A stretch of 64,000 bases of DNA from an uncultured Aquimarina sp. (GCA_947496555.1 CANMDH010000018.1:36261-100260), one strand, 5' to 3'; counted from the stretch's first letter, positions 43,201 through 53,049 are shown. A program made the numbers and translations. Notes: generated by a model from the sequence alone, not told the origin.

Positions 43201-43249
43201 GTTTTTCCGAAATGATCTCGATTCGGTTCGAGATAGCATAAGGAAAAAC
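43201..43249. repeat. Nested hairpin between TamB and pfkA genes
   Basis: GTTTTTCC (43201-43208) pairs with GGAAAAAC (43242-43249), and inside it TCTCGA faces TCGAGA. It lies 76 bp upstream of the pfkA start and may be a terminator-like end for the TamB gene or part of the extragenic repeat family. Confidence 0.55.
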
Positions 43250-43272
43250 GTATCGAGAATAGCTTTTCAATC

Positions 43273-43332
43273 CAAAATCTGGTTCTCGATACATCCCAAA
43301 CAAGTTTGGAATACTCGAACTGACGATTTTGA
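43273..43332. repeat. pfkA-flanking repeat, copy B
   Basis: This is the second copy of the 42052-42113 element, same orientation: CAAAATCTGGTTCTCGATAC, then an inner CCAAAC/GTTTGG hairpin, then ACTCGAACTGACG. It ends 25 bp from the TamB stop. Confidence 0.8.
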
Positions 43333-43356
43333 CTCATAAAGATAAGAACTGGAAAA

Positions 43357-46300
43357 CTACTTATTCTTTTCTGTAAAGTTAATAAAATCAGGTTTGTCAA
43401 TTTTAACTGTATCCTTAGGTTTTATGATCGAATCTTTAACTTTTTTGCTTTTAAAAATCTTGGTGTACAGTTCATTAAAATTATCAAAATCTACCGAATA
43501 TGAAAGTCCGACTCCTTGCTCATAATTAAGATTAGAGGTTCCTATGTACTGTATATCATCTTGCCTATTAAAAACCTTACCGCGTAGGGAGCCATCCTCG
43601 TTAAATAAATATTCGATCTCTACATCTCCTATTACGTTAGAATCATCAACTCCTGTAATAGGAACTCCTACTCTACCATTGATCAAAATTCGGTTATTGA
43701 TCTGCGTAGAAAGTGTAAGTCCGAATTGGTCAGCATTTTCCTGGTCCAACGTTCTTGTACCTTGCACATAGTTTAATCCAACTTGAAACTTATCATCTTC
43801 ACCAGAAAATATTCCATTAAAAAGACTAGATGCTCCTTCAGCTACAAAACCACCTATGGCATTTGCATCTGGTGTACCACTATAGAACTGCCCAGATGAC
43901 ACTAGTGACAAGGCTTGAACTTCTCTATTTGATTGATCACTAAGCTTGTAATCCAATTCATTTTTTACCACCGAGCTAAGGTTAGGAAACTCTATATTAA
44001 AACTAATATCCGGTTGTATCAATTGCCCTTGAAGATCTACCACTACTTCTACCGGAATTTTACGGTTTACAGATGCGCTTTCAAGTAAAATTGCAGGGTT
44101 GGCCTCGGTTTTATATACCGCACTTAAGTCTAAAACTGCACGCGTAGGACTACCATCCCAGTTGATGGTTCCCCCATCACGTACTGTAAATATTTTCTCG
44201 ACCAGGGATGTATATTTAAAATTATAGGTTCCTTCATATGCCACAAAATCCCCCCACATATTAAATTTACCATTGGTATTGATTTCGATCAACAATGTTC
44301 CTGCACCGCGTCCCTTAAGAGAACTCCCTGTATTTTTATCTATTACGATTTCAACCTCGGCATTGTTGTTTACATCCAGGTCAAAATTAAGCTCTAGTCC
44401 TTTAATATCATCCAGCACGATCTCTTTTCCTTCCAGACGAGCTCGTTTTTCATCTGGGCTCAAGAAGTGAATATATGAGTTATCACCAATCGATTCAGTT
44501 TCATTCAACGGAATTTTAAATACCGTTCCTTCTTCGGTAGTGGCATTTACGTCTATAACCAATTCATCGGTTGGCCCAGTAATTTTGGCTTCACCGCTTA
44601 TAAAACCTGTTCCATAATATAAGGACTCTTCATCTTCTTCGGTATCAAGCACCAGTAACCGATCATTGGCTAGAATCTCCAGGCCCAAATCCCATTTAGA
44701 AAAACGACGATGTGCAATATACCCTTTAAGAATACCTTCGGTATTGTATTTGGTATCCCTGATACTAATATCATCAAATACGAACTGTTGTTTGTTCAAC
44801 AGCACACGTGAATTATTCTCAAAATTCAAATCTACATTTAAGTATGGAAATGTAAGTCCTACTTGGTTCAAATTCAAGGTTCCATCGATCGAAGGATTTT
44901 TGTAATTTCCAGACACCTTGGCTTGTCCCGAAACAAATCCCCTCATATTAGAAACCACCACTCCGCCCAAAGCGCTGAACTCTGAAATATCAAACCCATC
45001 AAAATCAAGATCAACATCAATTGCAGAATTGTTCTCAGAAACATTAATTGCTCCAAGGGCCGACAACGTTCTTTGATTATCCTCATTAATTAACCTGGTA
45101 TTGATGTTATATTCGGTAAGATCTGCATTTCCGGCTACATTAAGTTTTAGCACTCCCAAAGATGTCTGATTAAGAGATAAGTCGTTTATCTCGATGGTCG
45201 AATTTGGAAAATACAATCCGTTCTCCTGCAGGATCGCCAATTCTCCATCTACCTTCCCTCCAAAATTTAAACTATCAATTCTAGGCGTAATTTTGTTGAG
45301 ATCCACATTCTCGAAGGTCGCTTTTATATTTTTAAAATCTTTACCCCTGGTAATCCCATTTATTTTGATTTCTTCGTCCTGATAATTAAGTATGATTGAT
45401 TGTATGTCTATGTTTTTAAAATCATTATCAAATACCACTTTGTTTTTATCCTTGTTTTTCTCACGATTGGCATACCAGGTATATCCTTTATAGGTAAAAT
45501 CCGATTTTCTGAACCCCACCACTGAGTTATTTTCTTCGTTTATGGTATGGTAAAACTCTATGTTGAAGTTATCGGCATTATTTTTTCCTCCTCTAAATTC
45601 TGAACGCATAAACAGGGTATCTTTCAGCGTTACATTAATTAGACTAAACTCTGAAGCATCATAGTATTTTGAGTTGATGCTGTCTATAGCCACATAGGTA
45701 TTAAAAAGTGGATTTTTATTATCCACCTGCACATCTATATCTTCCATATAGTTTCCAAAAGCGGTTATGGCAGGGGATTTAAAAGTGAATTTAAATTCTG
45801 ACTCATTACTCTCGACTTTTCCTCTGATAATGGTATTGGGTGCAAATTGAATTTCAGGAAAAAATACATCCACGATCTTATTATAGATGCTGAAATTAAA
45901 CTCCATAAATTCATTATCGGTAATCTCGGTTGCTTCAAAATTGGTATACAGACTTCCGATTGAGTTTCTGAAGAGATCATATACATTCTCAAATCGAAAT
46001 ACCCCCTTTACATTTCCTTCAACAATATCGGGGCTATTGATAGTAATAGTTCGTACTCGATTTTCATCAAAGCTAGAGGTAACGTCAAAATCTTCAAAAT
46101 AATACCCTGCATTTTGATTGGTATACAAGGTTTTTGCAAACGAAATGGTACCAAAAGCATCATTAAGACCTGTACCTTTCATATCCATATACACATCTCC
46201 ATTAAGCACCGCGATACTGTCACGAGTAAAAATATTGAGTCTGTTGAGATCCAAGTGATCTACATTAGCTACAAAATCATAATTATTAATTTCTTCAGAA

Positions 46301-47877
46301 AGATCGGCCACTCCTTTAAAAACAAATCTTGCATTAGGATCTCTGGATTTTAAATCCCCATCAAAAACCCTATCTTTAAGATTCCCTATAGCCTTTAGAT
46401 TTGTATAAGAGTATCCATTTACTTCTAATTTGCTGATATCACCTTCGATTTTTGTTTTTAGGCTTTCTAGTGTAAAACCACTTCCATCTACATGAATATC
46501 AAAAGCAGAGTTCCCTATGGGTTGTTGTCCTAATAACTTACCAACATTAAAATTGCCGGAAATTACATTTCCATTATAGGTAGATTTACTAATATCGTCC
46601 AAATTTTCAAGCAATACAAAGGCATTAATTTTACCTAGTTGTGAAAAGAAATCCATATCTAGATCTACTGCCTTGGTAGTAACAATGGCATTTCCGATAG
46701 CCATAACACTACCAAATTCATGTAATTGTTTTGGTAAAGAGTTTCCTAATACCTTGGGCATAAGATTTATCAAATCATAATAATTAGTGGTAAGATTATC
46801 AAAGTCTCCTTCTAATCTAAATTTTTCTGGGTTGGATACTGCATTCTGAATTCGGATATCTCCTTTGATACTGGATCGATCAAGCCCTTGGATATTGGCA
46901 TTAACAACTTTGAAATCATTAAGGATCCCCTGTACAGATGTGTTTCTCATTGTAACCTTTTGATTTCGTGCGAAACCTTTATAAAATGGAATCAAATCGT
47001 TTGTAGAAACCGAAGCCCTATTAAAAATGGCGTTAATATTCACCTTGTTTTCAAAATCATTCAACCCATCAACAGCATAAGAAAATCGAATATCGCCCTC
47101 GATCTTAGAATCTGAAGTTTCTATACTTAACTCCTGAAAATGCATTTCTTCAGGTTTGATGGAAAAGCATGTCTGTAGTTTAGAAATATGGAGCCCTCTT
47201 TGATCATCAAACCCCAGGCTATTGATATTTAAATATACATCGGGTCCATCGACCATCAAATGATCGGCATCTAATAAAATATTGCTATAACGAACAACGT
47301 TGGGATTATTCAAATTTTCATTAATAAAAATATACTTTCCGTTATCTATAGAAATCTCTTTTGTGGTCAGCAGAAATCTTTGACCCGAAGAAGTTGCGTT
47401 ATCACTTTCGAACTTACGAATAAAGGTCATTAGGTTATCGCTCTGCTCGTCTTTATAAACCTTCATCTTAAATGTCAAATCTTCTATTTCTACATCACCC
47501 AACTCCGGTTTATTGTTTATCGCATCATTCATACTGCCAATTGAAGTCTTGATACTCGTTGCATGCAACAATGTATCCTGATGATGATCTCTTACAAAGA
47601 CTTCTCTTAGTTTGATATCTCCTGCATATGTTAATCCAATTCGATCTATATTGATATCAACTCCGTATTCAGAATTAAGGTATCCTGTCACTTTGTTACC
47701 CAAAAAAGTTTGCACTCCGGGAATCGAAAATGTGACTACAAGAAATGCAGAAAGTGATAAAAGGACAAGAAATATCCTCAACAATATTTGCCTTAATTTT
47801 TTGATACGTTTTATTGTTTTAACTTTGTAGACAATATTAACAATTTCTATGCCCTTTTCCTCATAATGAACCCACAA
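43357..47877 (-). CDS. tamB: TamB-like translocation and assembly module protein
   Basis: This very large 1,506-residue protein has an N-terminal membrane helix (about residues 30-52) and then a long beta-helical body typical of TamB/AsmA-like proteins. The C-terminal DUF490 block (about 1100-1480) includes EGTYNFKYTSLVEKIFTV and RVGVPITGVDD. Such proteins span the periplasm and move phospholipids or help outer-membrane assembly. The longest reading uses TTG at 47877, which overlaps the divergent tsaD start by 12 bp; a later start (TTG or ATT near residue 13-32) is possible. The rest of the frame is intact. Confidence 0.9.
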   Translation of the reverse strand: MWVHYEEKGIEIVNIVYKVKTIKRIKKLRQILLRIFLVLLSLSAFLVVTFSIPGVQTFLGNKVTGYLNSEYGVDINIDRIGLTYAGDIKLREVFVRDHHQDTLLHATSIKTSIGSMNDAINNKPELGDVEIEDLTFKMKVYKDEQSDNLMTFIRKFESDNATSSGQRFLLTTKEISIDNGKYIFINENLNNPNVVRYSNILLDADHLMVDGPDVYLNINSLGFDDQRGLHISKLQTCFSIKPEEMHFQELSIETSDSKIEGDIRFSYAVDGLNDFENKVNINAIFNRASVSTNDLIPFYKGFARNQKVTMRNTSVQGILNDFKVVNANIQGLDRSSIKGDIRIQNAVSNPEKFRLEGDFDNLTTNYYDLINLMPKVLGNSLPKQLHEFGSVMAIGNAIVTTKAVDLDMDFFSQLGKINAFVLLENLDDISKSTYNGNVISGNFNVGKLLGQQPIGNSAFDIHVDGSGFTLESLKTKIEGDISKLEVNGYSYTNLKAIGNLKDRVFDGDLKSRDPNARFVFKGVADLSEEINNYDFVANVDHLDLNRLNIFTRDSIAVLNGDVYMDMKGTGLNDAFGTISFAKTLYTNQNAGYYFEDFDVTSSFDENRVRTITINSPDIVEGNVKGVFRFENVYDLFRNSIGSLYTNFEATEITDNEFMEFNFSIYNKIVDVFFPEIQFAPNTIIRGKVESNESEFKFTFKSPAITAFGNYMEDIDVQVDNKNPLFNTYVAIDSINSKYYDASEFSLINVTLKDTLFMRSEFRGGKNNADNFNIEFYHTINEENNSVVGFRKSDFTYKGYTWYANREKNKDKNKVVFDNDFKNIDIQSIILNYQDEEIKINGITRGKDFKNIKATFENVDLNKITPRIDSLNFGGKVDGELAILQENGLYFPNSTIEINDLSLNQTSLGVLKLNVAGNADLTEYNINTRLINEDNQRTLSALGAINVSENNSAIDVDLDFDGFDISEFSALGGVVVSNMRGFVSGQAKVSGNYKNPSIDGTLNLNQVGLTFPYLNVDLNFENNSRVLLNKQQFVFDDISIRDTKYNTEGILKGYIAHRRFSKWDLGLEILANDRLLVLDTEEDEESLYYGTGFISGEAKITGPTDELVIDVNATTEEGTVFKIPLNETESIGDNSYIHFLSPDEKRARLEGKEIVLDDIKGLELNFDLDVNNNAEVEIVIDKNTGSSLKGRGAGTLLIEINTNGKFNMWGDFVAYEGTYNFKYTSLVEKIFTVRDGGTINWDGSPTRAVLDLSAVYKTEANPAILLESASVNRKIPVEVVVDLQGQLIQPDISFNIEFPNLSSVVKNELDYKLSDQSNREVQALSLVSSGQFYSGTPDANAIGGFVAEGASSLFNGIFSGEDDKFQVGLNYVQGTRTLDQENADQFGLTLSTQINNRILINGRVGVPITGVDDSNVIGDVEIEYLFNEDGSLRGKVFNRQDDIQYIGTSNLNYEQGVGLSYSVDFDNFNELYTKIFKSKKVKDSIIKPKDTVKIDKPDFINFTEKNK

Positions 47878-48888
47878 AAAATATACATTCTAGGTATTGA
47901 GTCTTCCTGTGATGATACCTCTGCAGCTATATTATCCAACGGAAAAGTTTTATCAAATGTTGTGGCCTCACAAAAAATTCATGAATTGTATGGTGGTGTA
48001 GTACCTGAACTTGCCTCGAGAGCACACCAACAAAACATTGTTCCTGTAATAGATCAAGCAATTAAACAAGCCGGAATTGAGAAGAAGGATCTAAGCGCCA
48101 TTGCCTTTACACAAGGCCCTGGTTTAATGGGATCTCTGTTGGTTGGAACATCGTTTGCAAAGTCATTAGCATTGGCTCTTGATATCCCATTGATAGATGT
48201 AAATCATATGCAAGCCCATATTTTGGCTCATTTTATAGACGAAGATGAATTTGAAAAACCAGAATTTCCTTTTCTGGCAATGACTATAAGTGGTGGACAC
48301 ACACAAATCGTAAAAGTAAATGATCATTTTGATATGGAAGTCATTGGCGAAACTATCGATGACGCCGTGGGAGAAGCTTTTGATAAAAGTGCAAAAATTT
48401 TAGGATTCCCTTACCCTGGAGGTCCATTGATTGACAAATACGCACGGTTAGGAAACCCTAAAGCGTTTCCTTTTCCAAAACCAAAAGTGAGCGATCTTGA
48501 TTTCAGTTTTAGTGGCCTTAAGACTGCAGTACTATATTTCATTCAGAAAATGGTGAAAGAAAATCCGAATTTCATTGAAGAAAACCGTGATGATATTTGT
48601 GCTTCGCTTCAATATACCATTATCAATATACTAATCGATAAACTAAAAAAAGCTTCTAAACAAACTGGTATTAAACGCATTGCGATCGGTGGAGGAGTCT
48701 CGGCAAATTCTGGCATTAGAAAAGCTTTGAAAGAAAGAGAACAAAAATATGGCTGGAAAACTTTTGTTCCCAAGTTTGAATATACAACAGACAATGCTGC
48801 CATGATTGGTATTGTGGGGTATCTTAAATTTTTAAAGGGTGATTTTACTAATATGAGTGTCGTTGCAAAAGCCAGAGCCAAGTTTTAG
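47866..48888 (+). CDS. tsaD: tRNA N6-adenosine threonylcarbamoyltransferase
   Basis: TsaD transfers threonylcarbamoyl to A37 of ANN-decoding tRNAs, with TsaB and TsaE. The 340 residues have the ASKHA ATPase fold: GIESSCDDTSAAIL at the start, metal-binding HMQAHILAHF near 110, ISGGHTQIV near 142, GEAFDKSAKILGFPYPGGP near 170 and GGGVSANSGIR near 270. It begins head to head with tamB, and their 5' ends may overlap. It is followed by tandem repeats. Confidence 0.97.
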   Translation: MNPQKIYILGIESSCDDTSAAILSNGKVLSNVVASQKIHELYGGVVPELASRAHQQNIVPVIDQAIKQAGIEKKDLSAIAFTQGPGLMGSLLVGTSFAKSLALALDIPLIDVNHMQAHILAHFIDEDEFEKPEFPFLAMTISGGHTQIVKVNDHFDMEVIGETIDDAVGEAFDKSAKILGFPYPGGPLIDKYARLGNPKAFPFPKPKVSDLDFSFSGLKTAVLYFIQKMVKENPNFIEENRDDICASLQYTIINILIDKLKKASKQTGIKRIAIGGGVSANSGIRKALKEREQKYGWKTFVPKFEYTTDNAAMIGIVGYLKFLKGDFTNMSVVAKARAKF

Positions 48889-48890
48889 TT

Positions 48891-48925
48891 GGTTGATGGT
48901 TGATGGTTGATGGTTGATGGTTGAT
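48891..48925. repeat. Heptanucleotide tandem repeat, 5 copies
   Basis: Five perfect copies of GGTTGAT follow the tsaD stop directly (2 bp after it). The tract is intergenic. Confidence 0.9.
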
Positions 48926-48950
48926 GGAGTATAAAAATAGTTTTTTAATC

Positions 48951-49022
48951 TTTGAAACTTTGAAACTTTGGAACTTTGGAACTTTGGAACTTTGGAACTT
49001 TGGAACTTTGGAACTTTGGAAC
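48951..49022. repeat. Octanucleotide tandem repeat, 9 copies
   Basis: Two copies of TTTGAAAC are followed by seven copies of TTTGGAAC, exactly 72 bp, ending 47 bp before the rsmE ATG. Each unit carries a TTTG like the -33 element, so copy number could shift promoter geometry. Confidence 0.9.
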
Positions 49023-49069
49023 TTCTATAATTTTAACTACTAAGTACTGATTACTCAATACTAATAAAA

Positions 49070-49774
49070 ATGCAATTATTCTATAACCATACACTTACTG
49101 AATCCAGTACCGAAATAAAGTTCTCGAGAGAGGAAAGTAGGCATATTGCCAAAGTTTTACGTAAAAAAGAAGGCGATATCTTATATATTACCAATGGAAA
49201 AGGTATTTTATTTACTGCAAGGATTACATTTTCTAATCCATCCCAATGTCATGCAACCATTGATGCTTTTGATACCCAACCAGAAAAGTCATATGCCTTG
49301 CATCTTGCCGTTGCTCCTACCAAAATGAATGATCGCTATGAATGGTTTTTGGAGAAAGCAACAGAAATAGGTATTGATCATATTACCCCTATCATTTGTG
49401 ACCGCAGTGAGCGAAAAGTTATAAAGGCCGAACGCTTTGAACGTATTCTAAAAAGTGCAATGAAACAATCTCTGCAATCATATTTACCCCAACTGAATCC
49501 GGCAGTTTCGTTTTCCGAATTTATAGCACAGGAGCATACCGATCAATTATTGATCGCGCATTGCGAAGAAACCAAAAAACAATCTCTAAAAGATATTCTT
49601 CAACCAAAAACCAATGTTACTATCCTAATTGGTCCCGAAGGTGATTTCTCGACAAAAGAAATTGAATTGGCATTATCTTCAGGGTTTGCACCAGTAACTT
49701 TGGGCGAAACAAGATTACGCACCGAAACAGCCGCCATTGTTGCAGCGCATAGTGTTGCATTTATAAATGAATAG
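49070..49774 (+). CDS. rsmE: 16S rRNA (uracil1498-N3)-methyltransferase
   Basis: RsmE methylates U1498 in the decoding region of 16S rRNA. The 234-residue SPOUT protein has the PUA-like N-terminal SREESRHIAKVLRKKEGD, then EKATEIGIDHITPIICDRSER, and the knot motif ILIGPEGDFSTKEIELA with LGETRLRTETAAIVA near the end. It lies downstream of tsaD, separated by tandem repeats. Confidence 0.96.
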   Translation: MQLFYNHTLTESSTEIKFSREESRHIAKVLRKKEGDILYITNGKGILFTARITFSNPSQCHATIDAFDTQPEKSYALHLAVAPTKMNDRYEWFLEKATEIGIDHITPIICDRSERKVIKAERFERILKSAMKQSLQSYLPQLNPAVSFSEFIAQEHTDQLLIAHCEETKKQSLKDILQPKTNVTILIGPEGDFSTKEIELALSSGFAPVTLGETRLRTETAAIVAAHSVAFINE

Positions 49775-49797
49775 GTATTTATTTTGAGTTAATAAAA

Positions 49798-49834
49798 AAC
49801 TGCCACATTTCGGTTTCCTAAAAGTGACAGTTTA
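49798..49834. terminator. Weak terminator-like hairpin between convergent genes
   Basis: AAACTGCCAC and GTGACAGTTT pair with one mismatch around a 17-nt loop, between the ends of rsmE and the converging T9SS gene. T-richness is modest, so it is only a candidate. Confidence 0.4.
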
Positions 49835-49864
49835 ACTTCCTATAGTTTGAACCCCCGTCTTTTT

Positions 49865-51556
49865 CTAATTTTTTAGAAATTTCAGGATTTGGGTTTTACC
49901 ATTTTCAGATTTTAGTTTTACAATATAAACCCCTGGATTTAAAGATTCTGTAGAAATTACAATTTCTCCTGTTTGACTTACATCATTATCCCCAACAACC
50001 TCTTTTCCTTTCATATCAAAGATTTTCATTTCTATTATTCTTGATACTTCACCAGTCCTGATGGTTAAAAGGTTATTTACCGGATTGGGAAACAACTCTG
50101 CTTTTGGGTTCTTTTCGAGCGCTTTTATTTCTCCTGCTCTTGAACCACCTGCCGTACCACATATATCTTCTTTGAATTCAACTTTAATTACAGGATGCTG
50201 TATTTCTCTATAATCATCTACAAAGATCTGCTGTACACTGCGCGTTACACATGGTTCGTGTTTAATTTCTTTGAGCTCTATTTCTTTTTCGCAAGGCGTT
50301 CCTGTTTTACCTGTATCGGTAGTTTCTACCAAGTATTTGTCTATACCTCCGGCACCAATTGAGGTTGTGAATCCGGTAAATGCAAATCCTTTATCAAAAT
50401 CATCGCTCACTAATTCCATACCCATTTCATATTCATCTTCTGTACCATAATTACGAGCCCATAATAAACTACCCCCACTATCAGTCTGAAACAACATCGC
50501 TTTACGAGTTGAAGAAATATTATTCAATCCCACTATTGTGTATAGCTGTTTTCCCGAGGCATCTTCGGTTACTTCGATTCCATATCCATATTCACCTCTT
50601 TCAGTTCCGTAAGTCTTCATTCCTAAAAAGTTTCCCCCATTACTCATATACAATAAGAAGGCATCTTGTGAATTATTAATTCCGAAACTATTGGTATATC
50701 CGGTGAGTACAAAATCCCCATCTTTATTTTGCTTTACACAGGTAGCCACATTATTATATTGCATAGTGGGATCCATCTCATCTGGATATCCCAAGATTCT
50801 ATTCCATTGAAGCGTAAGATCTGGTCTTAGTTTAATTACGAACAGATCTGTTGGAGGATTAGTCAAAGTTCCACTTCCTCCACATCGCCTGTTGGTAGTA
50901 GAACCAGAAATAATGTACCCTCCATCCCGGGTTTGTTCAATCCATAATCCTCTTTGATCTCCTTCGCCTCCAATAACGGTAGCTGCGGTAAGGTTTCCTT
51001 GAAAATCAGTTTTTACAACATAAATATTGGATCCCGGATATGCATTACCATAACTTCTGGTTTCACCAACCATAATATAACCCGGTTTTCCATTTTCATC
51101 TTTGATACTTTGTACACAATGAAAGGTATCCAGTCTTTCTCCTCCAAAAACTCTTGAGAAAACAGGAAAGCCGTTAGTATCTACTCCTACAAGAAATGCA
51201 TCTCCTTGTCCGAAACCGTAACTATCTGTATATCCGGCAGCTACATATGCTACCGGATTGTTTGGACTAAAATAATTAGATTGGCGCACCGAATTAAAAT
51301 AATCATAATTTTCTCCTCCGTAGACATGTGACCAAACTTGGTTTCCATCAAGATCCGTTTTGGTTAATGTAGCTTCAAGTCGACCAATATAACTTTTAGC
51401 AGTATACCCCGCTATTAAATATCCCTTTTCGACTTTTTGAAGTTGTGAAAGTGACCTTCCCATTTCTGAAGTTTCGAACCCGTAGGAATGTTGAAACTGT
51501 GAAAAGCTCATATTCACAATAAAAAAACAGGCAATACAATAATAAATTGTTTTCAT
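49865..51556 (-). CDS. Secreted beta-propeller-like protein with T9SS sorting domain
   Basis: This 563-residue exported protein has a signal peptide (about 1-19, ending SFSQ). The body repeats a motif of the type GG.YDYFNSV.Q..D.GY...G.T.S.G, as in beta-propeller proteins (for example GGYIISGSTTN, KGFAFTGFTTSIG), spanning about 30-410. The last about 80 residues form a type A T9SS sorting domain (AELFPNPVNNLLTI, then LNPGVYIVKLKSENGKTQIL), which sends it through type IX secretion to the cell surface. The ligand is unknown. Confidence 0.9.
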   Translation of the reverse strand: MKTIYYCIACFFIVNMSFSQFQHSYGFETSEMGRSLSQLQKVEKGYLIAGYTAKSYIGRLEATLTKTDLDGNQVWSHVYGGENYDYFNSVRQSNYFSPNNPVAYVAAGYTDSYGFGQGDAFLVGVDTNGFPVFSRVFGGERLDTFHCVQSIKDENGKPGYIMVGETRSYGNAYPGSNIYVVKTDFQGNLTAATVIGGEGDQRGLWIEQTRDGGYIISGSTTNRRCGGSGTLTNPPTDLFVIKLRPDLTLQWNRILGYPDEMDPTMQYNNVATCVKQNKDGDFVLTGYTNSFGINNSQDAFLLYMSNGGNFLGMKTYGTERGEYGYGIEVTEDASGKQLYTIVGLNNISSTRKAMLFQTDSGGSLLWARNYGTEDEYEMGMELVSDDFDKGFAFTGFTTSIGAGGIDKYLVETTDTGKTGTPCEKEIELKEIKHEPCVTRSVQQIFVDDYREIQHPVIKVEFKEDICGTAGGSRAGEIKALEKNPKAELFPNPVNNLLTIRTGEVSRIIEMKIFDMKGKEVVGDNDVSQTGEIVISTESLNPGVYIVKLKSENGKTQILKFLKN

Positions 51557-51874
51557 AATGATTTGTATTAAATTGGTTAATAAATATGTTTTCCTGTAAT
51601 CCTGTGCAGTTTACAATTAGACAATCTGCAACTGTAGTTCGAAGTTTTTCTGAATATACAGAACGGGGTAAGTAAATGATACAACATTAACAATGTTGGA
51701 GGCTAAATAATAACATCCCTTTATAAGTTCCTAGAGGTATACAACTGATAAACAAGGGTTAAACACCTACAACAAAGTAAGGTTTTACTGTATAAATAAT
51801 TCAAGTAACACATTTTCAAAAGCTTGGTTTTCATTAGAAATTGATACCTTTACATATTCACAATATGCAGTGTT
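51557..51874. other. Intergenic region between divergent genes
   Basis: This gap of about 318 bp has a small hairpin CAACATT-AAC-AATGTTG (51682-51698) and a promoter candidate at 51824-51852 for the rightward gene. Nothing else is evident. Confidence 0.5.
51824..51852 (+). promoter_or_regulatory. Promoter candidate of the phytase-like gene
   Basis: TTG at 51824-51826, 18 bp, then TACCTTTA at 51845-51852, one mismatch from TAnnTTTG, 22 bp before the start codon. Confidence 0.5.
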
Positions 51875-53017
51875 ATGTCAAAATCGATTTACTATATTTT
51901 TCCTTTAATTTTTCTATTCTTCAATTGTTCTTCGAGCAACAATGATCCCGACACCTCTAATCCCGACAGTAATCAAAATACAATTAGTGCTGTCGAATTT
52001 ATCGATGAATTCGTTTTCCCAGATCAGGAGATCAATGGCGTTCCCATAGGTGGATTCTCGGGAATTGATTATCAAAACGGAAAATGGTATATCATCTGTG
52101 ATACTTCTACTCCTCCCATTCGTTATTATGAAGCCAATATATCATATACAAAAGATGGGTTTCAGGAAGTCAACATTAGTAATATGATCGAAATTAAAGA
52201 TGCATCTGAAAATCCTTTGGAACAAGGTGTGGTAGATCCCGAAGCGATAAGGCTTGATCCAGCTACCAATACTATTTTATACACTAGTGAAGGCTCTATT
52301 AATAATGGCATTGATCCTGCCCTTATTGAACTTTCTGCACAAGCAAATCAAATAAGAAGCTTTACGCTACCCAATAATTTTAAAGCAAACACAGTTAATG
52401 ACACATCTGGACCAAGACATAACGGTGTTTTGGAAGGGTTATCTTTGAGTTTTGACAACAAAGGCTATTGGATTTCGTTTGAATTACCGCTTATCGAAGA
52501 CGGTCCAGAACCGACTACGACCGATACCAATTCGCCAGTTCGGATCACTTATTTAAACAAAACAACCGGAGTGGCAGAACAGCAGTTCGCTTACGAACTT
52601 GATCCGGTAGCAAGAGAAGCCACCCTGGGAACCACTTTTGAAGTGAATGGGTTAGTAGAAATTCTAGCATATGATGAAAATAAATTTTTGGCATTAGAAC
52701 GATCTTTTGCTTCTGGATATCTAGACGGCGGAAACAATGTAAAAATCTATAAAGTAGATGCCAGCAATGCTACAAATATCTTATCACTAGAATCACTGGC
52801 CAATGCAACCTATACCAAAGCCACCAAAACATTACTGTTCGATTTTGAAACAATTAGAAGTCAATTAACCCGAACCACCGTAGATAATCTAGAAGGAATC
52901 ACCTTTGGGCCAAAACTAGCCGACGGTAGCAGAAGTTTGGTAGTGATCTCTGATAACAACTTTAATGCATTTTTCCCACAGCTTAACCAATTGATTGTTT
53001 TTAAGGTCGTTCCCTAG
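51875..53017 (+). CDS. Phytase/esterase-like lipoprotein
   Basis: This 380-residue lipoprotein has signal MSKSIYYIFPLIFLFFNC with the lipidated Cys18, then SSSNNDPDTSNPDSN. It belongs to the esterase-like activity of phytase family: GFSGIDYQNGKWYIICD near residue 65, VVDPEAIRLDP, GVLEGLSLSFDNKGYWISFE and NLEGITFGPKLADGSRSLVVISDNNF at the end, a beta-propeller-like layout. It may cleave phosphate esters outside the cell, but the catalytic residues are not well established for this family. Confidence 0.85.
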   Translation: MSKSIYYIFPLIFLFFNCSSSNNDPDTSNPDSNQNTISAVEFIDEFVFPDQEINGVPIGGFSGIDYQNGKWYIICDTSTPPIRYYEANISYTKDGFQEVNISNMIEIKDASENPLEQGVVDPEAIRLDPATNTILYTSEGSINNGIDPALIELSAQANQIRSFTLPNNFKANTVNDTSGPRHNGVLEGLSLSFDNKGYWISFELPLIEDGPEPTTTDTNSPVRITYLNKTTGVAEQQFAYELDPVAREATLGTTFEVNGLVEILAYDENKFLALERSFASGYLDGGNNVKIYKVDASNATNILSLESLANATYTKATKTLLFDFETIRSQLTRTTVDNLEGITFGPKLADGSRSLVVISDNNFNAFFPQLNQLIVFKVVP

Positions 53018-53049
53018 AACGAATAATTCATGGCTTTAAATACATGCAT

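Noticed and set aside
46114-46353. Several plus-strand ORFs inside the TamB gene
   Set aside because: All lie within the intact 1,506-codon frame on the minus strand and have shadow-like composition.
51682-51698. CAACATT/AATGTTG hairpin as a terminator or operator
   Set aside because: Short, no T-run and not near a gene start; listed only within the intergenic description.
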